Shown: positions 15,450 through 20,045 of the stretch, piece after piece | Layout: every line of letters begins with the position of its first letter | How positions within the stretch are numbered: position 1 is the stretch's first letter | Source: Bermanella sp047628755 | GTDB taxonomy: Bacteria > Pseudomonadota > Gammaproteobacteria > Pseudomonadales > Oceanobacteraceae | NCBI GenBank assembly: GCA_047628755.1 | Contig: JBLHVV010000055.1 | Span: 1-20,045, forward strand | Direction: 5' to 3' | DNA: 20,045 bases | Made by a program: the position numbers and the translations under genes | The notes under the pieces: model-generated | What the model saw: only the letters and a program-made list of their open reading frames with translations | Database searches by the model: none | Told to the model about the DNA's origin: nothing

Positions 15450-16790
15450 ATGACTGAAGCAACTAGAATTTTATTTGTCGACGACGAAGAAAAAATGCTA
15501 ACGGCTCTCAATAGGGTATTCCGTGGCAAGGCTTACACTGTATTTACCGCAGACAGTGGACAAGAAGCACTTAAAGTCTTAGAAATCGAAAATATAGATA
15601 TAATTGTGTCCGACATGCGCATGCCTGAAATGGATGGCGCGACCTTTTTAGCAGCCAGCGTTACTTCCAGCCCAGAAAGTCGACGAATACTGCTCACCGG
15701 CTATAGTGACCAAGAAAGCACTGTACGCGCTATCAATGAAGGCCAAGTTCATCAATACATCATGAAGCCATGGGATAATGACCAGCTTAAAAAAATCATT
15801 AATGGAGAAATAGTAGAAAAAAATCGTATTCAATCTGAATCACCAAGCACAGAAGAATTTGAGCAATTACAAGAACAAGTAAATTCGGTAAGCGAAGAAC
15901 TGTTCAGTGCTCATATGTTCACAGATATGGCCAAAGAAGAATTACTAAAACAATACGACACAACCATTAAAGTAATCAGCAACCTTATTAATCTTCATAC
16001 TCCAACATCCTCGAGTATGAACGCTAACGTTGTAACCCATAGCGTTGCTCTATGTAAATTAATAAAACTAATCCCTAAGGTTATTACCGAAGTACGTAAT
16101 GCGGCGCTGTTATTCCAAATAGGTAAGATTGCTGTTGATAATAAGTTAATCCATTTAAAAATAAACGAAATGACAAAAGAACAACTGCAAGCTTACCATC
16201 AACATAGTATAAGAGGAGCCGATCTATTACTGCCGATTAATACGCTTGATTATACGGCTAAACTTATTCAATTACAAAATGAAAATGTCGACGGCTCCGG
16301 TTTCCCTAGCGGTTTATTAGGTAAAGAAATCCCTCTAGGTTCTAGGGTATTAAGAATTGTTATTGATTTTCAGCAAATAGTTAACGGCTTGTATTTTAAA
16401 GATGTTTATAGCCCAGAAGATGCCTTAGATTTTATGGACCGATATGCAGGTAAAAAATACGATAGGATTATTTTAAAATTATATAGAAAATTAATAGACC
16501 AGCTAACAAAAAATGAAGATATACAATACGATAAACTAATAAAAACTGATGATCTAAAACCAGGAATGACCCTGTCTCGTGATTTGGTTACTAATGAAGG
16601 CTTGCTTTTAATTACCAAGGACACAAAATTAAGCAGTACTGTAATCAATAGAGTTAAAGAACTACAAGAAGGATATTTTCAGTTACTTAATATATTTATT
16701 AAGGATAAAGAAAAAGAAGATCCCACTCAAAAAGAAATAGCTTCATTTAGTAAAGGTGAAGGAACAAATAGTGAAGTCACTCAAACCTAA
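15450..16790 (+). CDS. hnoD: Receiver plus degenerate HD-GYP protein (HnoD-like)
   Basis: 446 residues. The receiver domain (1-120) has VDDEE, phosphoacceptor Asp55 in VSDMRMPEMDG, Thr83 and Lys106 in MKPW. A coiled-coil linker leads to an HD-GYP-type domain (about 170-345) that keeps its outline (THSVAL, YHQHS, DGSGFPSGL, IPLGSRVLRIV) but lacks key metal ligands: the HD pair reads Phe222-Gln223 (LLFQIGKI), the later HH pair reads Gln276-Asn277 (LQNENVDGSG), and GYP is GFP. It should therefore not hydrolyse c-di-GMP. This fits Shewanella HnoD, a degenerate HD-GYP regulator that modulates the EAL enzyme HnoB. The C-terminal DLKPGMTLSRDLV region is common in such proteins. Start: AAGGGG 7-8 bases before the ATG. 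No HnoB (EAL) gene is in the window. Confidence 0.9.
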   Translation: MTEATRILFVDDEEKMLTALNRVFRGKAYTVFTADSGQEALKVLEIENIDIIVSDMRMPEMDGATFLAASVTSSPESRRILLTGYSDQESTVRAINEGQVHQYIMKPWDNDQLKKIINGEIVEKNRIQSESPSTEEFEQLQEQVNSVSEELFSAHMFTDMAKEELLKQYDTTIKVISNLINLHTPTSSSMNANVVTHSVALCKLIKLIPKVITEVRNAALLFQIGKIAVDNKLIHLKINEMTKEQLQAYHQHSIRGADLLLPINTLDYTAKLIQLQNENVDGSGFPSGLLGKEIPLGSRVLRIVIDFQQIVNGLYFKDVYSPEDALDFMDRYAGKKYDRIILKLYRKLIDQLTKNEDIQYDKLIKTDDLKPGMTLSRDLVTNEGLLLITKDTKLSSTVINRVKELQEGYFQLLNIFIKDKEKEDPTQKEIASFSKGEGTNSEVTQT

Positions 16791-16895
16791 AATAGTGAAG
16801 CACATTAATTATTAAATTTCCGCCATGTAATATTTTTTGTTAATAACTGATAAGCAGTTTGATACGTAATGTATAAAATTATAATACTAATAATA

Positions 16896-17321
16896 TTAAC
16901 TCTGAATAATGCTTTTGCTTTTCGCCTCAATACGCAGTATCAAATAACATAATATTAGTGCAGGTATATTTGTAGTGACTGGGTTGAACGCTTCAACTAA
17001 TAAAGAGCCCTTGACAACCGATACATATAACAATAAAAAAACCAGTAGGAAGCACGCTAAATAAATTGGCCACTTACTGCTTTTGTAAAACATAACAAGC
17101 ATACCTAATAATATTTCACCCACTCCTGCAACTGAAGATGCTATGACAGCCGGGATACCCGAACCACTGGCTTCAACAAGTAGCACTTCTATTTCACTTA
17201 AATATAATATTTTAGGAAATAGCCCATGATAAATAAATACAAAGGCAAGACAATAGCGACAGATGTTAGCAATATCCACAAGTAATTTTCTGTTAATCTT
17301 ACTGCTCATATCACTATTCAT
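16896..17321 (-). CDS. DoxX-like small membrane protein
   Basis: About 141 residues with four probable membrane helices. Seen: CRYCLAFVFIYHGLFPKIL, GVGEILLGMLVMF and AFNPVTTNIPALILC, which together match the DoxX-like family (the YHGLxPK and FNPVTxN phrases). Function is uncertain; related proteins are small inner-membrane proteins linked to redox or thiol metabolism. Three in-frame starts are possible (GTG 17333, ATG 17321, ATG 17309) because of a 12-bp tandem repeat; TAGGTG sits nine bases before ATG 17321, which I chose. It begins 4 bases after, or overlapping, the stop of the DCC-family gene, so the two are coupled. The 3' side is convergent with the HD-GYP gene across 105 AT-rich bases without a clear terminator. 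Confidence 0.8.
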   Translation of the reverse strand: MNSDMSSKINRKLLVDIANICRYCLAFVFIYHGLFPKILYLSEIEVLLVEASGSGIPAVIASSVAGVGEILLGMLVMFYKSSKWPIYLACFLLVFLLLYVSVVKGSLLVEAFNPVTTNIPALILCYLILRIEAKSKSIIQS

Positions 17322-17330
17322 ATCACTATT
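17307..17330. repeat. Two tandem 12-bp units at a start region
   Basis: CATATCACTATT occurs twice in tandem (17307-17318, 17319-17330). On the minus strand it encodes the repeated Met-Asn-Ser-Asp at the DoxX-like start and produces two spare in-frame ATG codons. It sits across the junction with the DCC gene stop. Confidence 0.8.
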
Positions 17331-17760
17331 CACCTAAAAAACGATTGCTATGATCGGCCGTTGGAAGCTTACATTGTTTGTACTTACCAAATAACTTATA
17401 ACGATTAAGGGCAATTCGGTCATAACACCAATTGCGGAATAATAATGGAAAAATACGCAGCACACCAAGCGCTCGCCAAGGATAAGCAAGGAAACCCATC
17501 ACTTTAAAAAAAGCTGACGTTTTATCCAAAAATGTATTCCCTTCTACATAAAGCATGGTCTCATAACTATCGACAGGAAAGTCAAAGTGTTCAAGAATCG
17601 CCTTACCTTCTTTCGACTGCACACTGCATAACTTAAAGTAATGGTTAGTATCCACTTTAATTATGAAGCTTATCCAAGCATTACAAAGTTTGCATACACC
17701 ATCAAACAAAATCACTCGGTCTGTTTCAGTTAACCCTGGGGGCATATCAGTAGATTTCAT
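17326..17760 (-). CDS. DCC-family (DUF393) thiol-disulfide oxidoreductase-like protein
   Basis: 144 residues, normal for the family. The hallmark FDGVCKLCN is present near the N-terminus (Cys23 and Cys26, a CxxC pair), followed by FKLCSVQSKEGKAIL, the mid-protein ETMLYVEG strand, the DKTSAFFKVMGFLAYPWRAL helix and a C-terminal DRIALNRYKLFGK segment. These are typical of DCC/YuxK-like proteins, thought to be thioredoxin-like. No biochemical reaction is established for most members. The gene is translated just before the DoxX-like gene (TAG stop within that gene's start region), and is divergent from the fasciclin gene. No clear Shine-Dalgarno precedes ATG 17760. Confidence 0.9.
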   Translation of the reverse strand: MKSTDMPPGLTETDRVILFDGVCKLCNAWISFIIKVDTNHYFKLCSVQSKEGKAILEHFDFPVDSYETMLYVEGNTFLDKTSAFFKVMGFLAYPWRALGVLRIFPLLFRNWCYDRIALNRYKLFGKYKQCKLPTADHSNRFLGE

Positions 17761-17839
17761 TGGCAGCTCGATAAATAAAGTATCTTTGGGGTAAATATAA
17801 CATGGCTGATTTTGTCTGATGATCCAAAACCTTTTAGTG

Positions 17840-17857
17840 CGCGTAAATATTTACGCG
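17840..17857. promoter_or_regulatory. Perfect 18-bp palindrome between divergent genes, candidate operator
   Basis: CGCGTAAATATTTACGCG is a perfect palindrome with GC-rich ends and an AT core. It sits in the 143-bp gap between the DCC gene (start 17760) and the fasciclin gene (start 17904), 46 bases before the latter. The form suits a dimeric repressor or activator acting on both directions; I cannot name the regulator. Confidence 0.6.
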
Positions 17858-17903
17858 GCAAGCCACTCATCAATTAATGTTCAATAATTAAAAGGAACGT
17901 ACC

Positions 17904-18404
17904 ATGTACAAAAAATCAATTACAGCACTATCGCTTGTACTATTCAGCTTTTTGTTTGTGTCTGCTTCTCATGCCGAGCACCATGGGATGAAAAAAGATA
18001 TTGTTGATGTAGCCGCTGCAAACGGTTCATTCAATACTTTAGTAGCTGCTGTTAAAGCAGGCGGCCTTGTTCAAACATTAAAAGGTGATGGTCCTTTTAC
18101 CGTATTCGCACCAACGGATGACGCATTTGCAAAATTGCCTGAAGGCACCGTTGAAATGTTACTAAAACCTGAAAACAAAGATAAACTCGTGGCTATTTTA
18201 ACGTATCACGTAGTCTCTGGAAAAGTCATGTCCAGTGATGTGGTAAAAGTAAAAAGTGCAGTTACAGTGCAAGGCCAAATGCTAACGGTTAAAGCTAAGA
18301 AATATGGAAAAGTAATGATAAATGACGCTAAAATAATCATCGCTGATGTAAAAGCAAGTAACGGTGTTATTCATGTTATTGACACTGTCTTAATGCCTAA
18401 GTAA
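17904..18404 (+). CDS. Secreted fasciclin (FAS1) domain protein
   Basis: 166 residues. A Sec signal peptide (residues 1-24: MYKKS, hydrophobic stretch, ending SHA before EHHG) is followed by one FAS1 domain: VDVAAANGSFNTLVAAVKAG, then GPFTVFAPTDDAFAKLPEGT, LTYHVVSGKV and NGVIHVIDTVLMP. The FAPTDDAF and HVIDTVLMP segments are the two conserved FAS1 boxes. Bacterial single-FAS1 proteins are small periplasmic or extracellular proteins linked to adhesion or surface binding; the ligand is unknown. AAGGAA lies 8 bases before the ATG. It is monocistronic, with a hairpin just after the stop and a palindrome in its upstream region. Confidence 0.95.
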   Translation: MYKKSITALSLVLFSFLFVSASHAEHHGMKKDIVDVAAANGSFNTLVAAVKAGGLVQTLKGDGPFTVFAPTDDAFAKLPEGTVEMLLKPENKDKLVAILTYHVVSGKVMSSDVVKVKSAVTVQGQMLTVKAKKYGKVMINDAKIIIADVKASNGVIHVIDTVLMPK

Positions 18405-18413
18405 AGTTCGTAT

Positions 18414-18444
18414 GGCAAGACGTAGGTATAATCTATGTCTTGTC
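18414..18444 (+). terminator. 12-bp hairpin after the fasciclin gene, terminator-like
   Basis: GGCAAGACGTAG (18414-18425) pairs with CTATGTCTTGTC (18433-18444) over 12 positions with two G-U wobbles and a 7-base loop, starting 10 bases after the stop. No T-run follows, so it may be a weak terminator, a transcript-stabilising 3' end, or both. Confidence 0.5.
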
Positions 18445-18639
18445 ATGTCAGACTACTCTGCACATACCAACTCCATATTTTATCAAATATACATATGTTA
18501 ACCCGCTCGCCTAATGGTTTATTTCATCCATTATTCACAGGCTACCTACCCGCATACACATGGTTTGCATTCACCCAAACCAATACATGGCAGTATATTT
18601 CCATTAGAATGCCCACAGCTTTAACTACAAGGTAAGCCT

Positions 18640-20045
18640 GTGTCATTTACTTCTTTTCAAACCCTTATGGTTCAAGGTACTACTTCGGATGCTGGTAAAA
18701 GCATTTTAGTGGCTGCCATTTGTCGTATATTTAAAAATCATGGCTACAACGTCGCCCCTTTTAAACCTCAGAATATGGCATTAAATAGTGCTGTAACCAA
18801 AGATGGTGGAGAAATTGGCCGCGCCCAAGCCGTGCAAGCCATGGCTGCAGGGATTGAACCCACTACTGACATGAACCCTGTACTATTAAAGCCCAATAGC
18901 GATACCGGTGCACAAGTGATTGTTAACGGTAAAGTAGTGGCCAATATGGATGCCCAGTATTATCACACCCATAAGCCCAAGTTATTACAGGCTGTTCTAG
19001 ACTCCCACTCACGCCTTAAAGAAAAATTTGATTATGTGATTGTTGAAGGGGCTGGCAGTCCAGCCGAAATTAATTTACGCGACCGCGACATTGCTAATAT
19101 GGGCTTTGCCGAAGCCGCTGATTGCCCAGTGATTATTGTGGCCGATATTGATCGCGGTGGTGTATTTGCCCATTTAACTGGAACGTTAGATTGCCTTAGC
19201 GAAAGTGAAAAAAATCGTGTTAAAGGCTTTGTGATTAATCGCTTTCGTGGGGATATAAAGTTACTAGAACCCGGTTTAGACTGGTTAGAAGAAAAAACGG
19301 GCAAACCTGTTTTAGGGGTCATTCCTTTTATTGAAAATCTACACGTAGAAGCTGAAGACGCCATTCATATTAAACAACAAACTACTGGTGATAATGTTTT
19401 AAACATTGTGGTACCCGTATTACCAAGAATCAGCAATCACACAGATTTTGATGCCTTAGCTTTACATCCTAATTCTAATTTAGAATTTCTAAAAGATACG
19501 AAATTATTTAAAGGCTGTGACTTAATTATATTACCGGGCACAAAAAGTGTTCGCAATGATTACAATTGGCTAGTATCCAGTGGCTGGAAAGCCATTGTGG
19601 ATAAACACTTGCGCTATGGTGGAAAAGTTATGGGGATTTGTGGCGGATTTCAAATGTTAGGCAATGCTATTCATGACCCTAATGGTATAGAAGGCCAAGC
19701 AGGCAGCAGTGATACATTTGGATATTTAGACTTTGAAACAACCCTGCAAAAAAATAAGCAATTAAAAAATGTCGCAGGCCATGTAATTGAACAACCTGAA
19801 ATAAATGTAAAAGGTTACGAGATTCATGCGGGAGAAAGTACTGGCCCAGCATTTGATACATGCTTGTTTGATTTAGGCGGTCATCAAGATGGATTGATCA
19901 GCACTGATAAAAATATTCTAGGGAGTTATCTGCATGGAATATTTGATGAAACAGAAATGTTAGAATATTTATTAAATTGGGCAGGGTTAGATCACACTGA
20001 ATCGTTTGATTACAAACAACATCAAGAAAGCGAAATAGACAGATT
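18640..20045 (+). CDS. cobQ: Adenosylcobyric acid synthase CobQ, 3' end outside window
   Basis: 468 complete codons are visible without a stop; family members are about 480-510 residues, so only a short C-terminal piece is missing. The enzyme makes four ATP-dependent glutamine amidations on adenosylcobyrinic acid a,c-diamide in cobalamin synthesis. Seen: the N-terminal P-loop-like QGTTSDAGKS, PFKPQNMALNS, GAGSPAEINLRDRDIANMG, ADIDRGGVFA, and the class I amidotransferase domain with the nucleophile Cys in GICGGFQMLG, YEIHAGES, and the catalytic His in YLHGIFD. The start is GTG 18640, with AAGG seven bases upstream; the next in-frame ATG at 18667 (MVQGTTSD) would also fit but lacks a ribosome site. 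The 235-bp gap before it contains the 18414-18444 hairpin and no recognisable cobalamin riboswitch. Confidence 0.95.
   Translation, partial: MSFTSFQTLMVQGTTSDAGKSILVAAICRIFKNHGYNVAPFKPQNMALNSAVTKDGGEIGRAQAVQAMAAGIEPTTDMNPVLLKPNSDTGAQVIVNGKVVANMDAQYYHTHKPKLLQAVLDSHSRLKEKFDYVIVEGAGSPAEINLRDRDIANMGFAEAADCPVIIVADIDRGGVFAHLTGTLDCLSESEKNRVKGFVINRFRGDIKLLEPGLDWLEEKTGKPVLGVIPFIENLHVEAEDAIHIKQQTTGDNVLNIVVPVLPRISNHTDFDALALHPNSNLEFLKDTKLFKGCDLIILPGTKSVRNDYNWLVSSGWKAIVDKHLRYGGKVMGICGGFQMLGNAIHDPNGIEGQAGSSDTFGYLDFETTLQKNKQLKNVAGHVIEQPEINVKGYEIHAGESTGPAFDTCLFDLGGHQDGLISTDKNILGSYLHGIFDETEMLEYLLNWAGLDHTESFDYKQHQESEIDR

Noticed and set aside
18435..18635. 66-codon open frame between the fasciclin gene and cobQ
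   Set aside because: Its ATG lies inside the 3' arm of the hairpin, no ribosome site precedes it, and the composition looks like translated non-coding DNA. Its stop just before the cobQ GTG is probably chance.
18445..18639. Cobalamin riboswitch upstream of cobQ
   Set aside because: I looked for the conserved B12-box and the other core segments and found none; the region is also short for a full cobalamin riboswitch.

Overview
The window looks like chromosomal DNA from an AT-rich gammaproteobacterium, probably marine. The lineage call is inference. It rests on a long-form PurC, a gammaproteobacterial-type DusC, a Na+-pumping oxaloacetate decarboxylase (oadGAB), and a Shewanella/Vibrio-style H-NOX signalling cluster. 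I see no rRNA, tRNA, IS element, integrase or CRISPR array.

Layout. 1-1842 is the 3' part of a molybdopterin oxidoreductase, facing a PhnA/YjdM-family zinc-ribbon gene across a hairpin. 2715-4692 carries a glutathione S-transferase and purC. 7124-4702 (minus) is a compact three-gene cassette: a MotA/ZorA-like membrane protein with a long coiled-coil tail, an OmpA/ZorB-like stator partner, and a small Cys/His-rich soluble protein. The stop/start junctions are TAAATG and TAATG, so the three are almost certainly translated together. No ZorC, ZorD or ZorE partner is nearby. A small hypothetical (7736-7281) lies upstream. 11277-7979 (minus) is the complete oadG-oadA-oadB operon, ending in a clear intrinsic terminator. 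dusC (11620-12633) is divergent from oad and carries an unusual insertion directly after its catalytic GCP motif.

12625-16790 is a nitric-oxide/redox signalling cluster matching the Shewanella Hno network: an HTH-receiver regulator (HnoC-like), an H-NOX protein and a soluble histidine kinase (HnoK-like) on the minus strand, with a receiver plus degenerate HD-GYP protein (HnoD-like) divergent on the plus strand. Two 11-bp direct repeats exactly 21 bp apart lie between the divergent genes and are good operator candidates. The H-NOX protein has Tyr where the proximal heme-ligating His belongs, yet keeps the YxSxR heme-propionate motif and all four residues of the known H-NOX zinc site. This is the most unusual single observation in the window.

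16896-18404 holds a DoxX-like membrane protein overlapping or abutting a DCC (DUF393) thiol-oxidoreductase gene, divergent from a secreted fasciclin-domain protein across a perfect 18-bp palindrome. The window ends inside cobQ (adenosylcobyric acid synthase), which starts at GTG 18640 and runs off the end.

The two best candidates for something undescribed are the Tyr-substituted H-NOX with its Hno circuit and the stand-alone ZorAB-like motor with its third protein. All functions are read from sequence by eye, with no database search.
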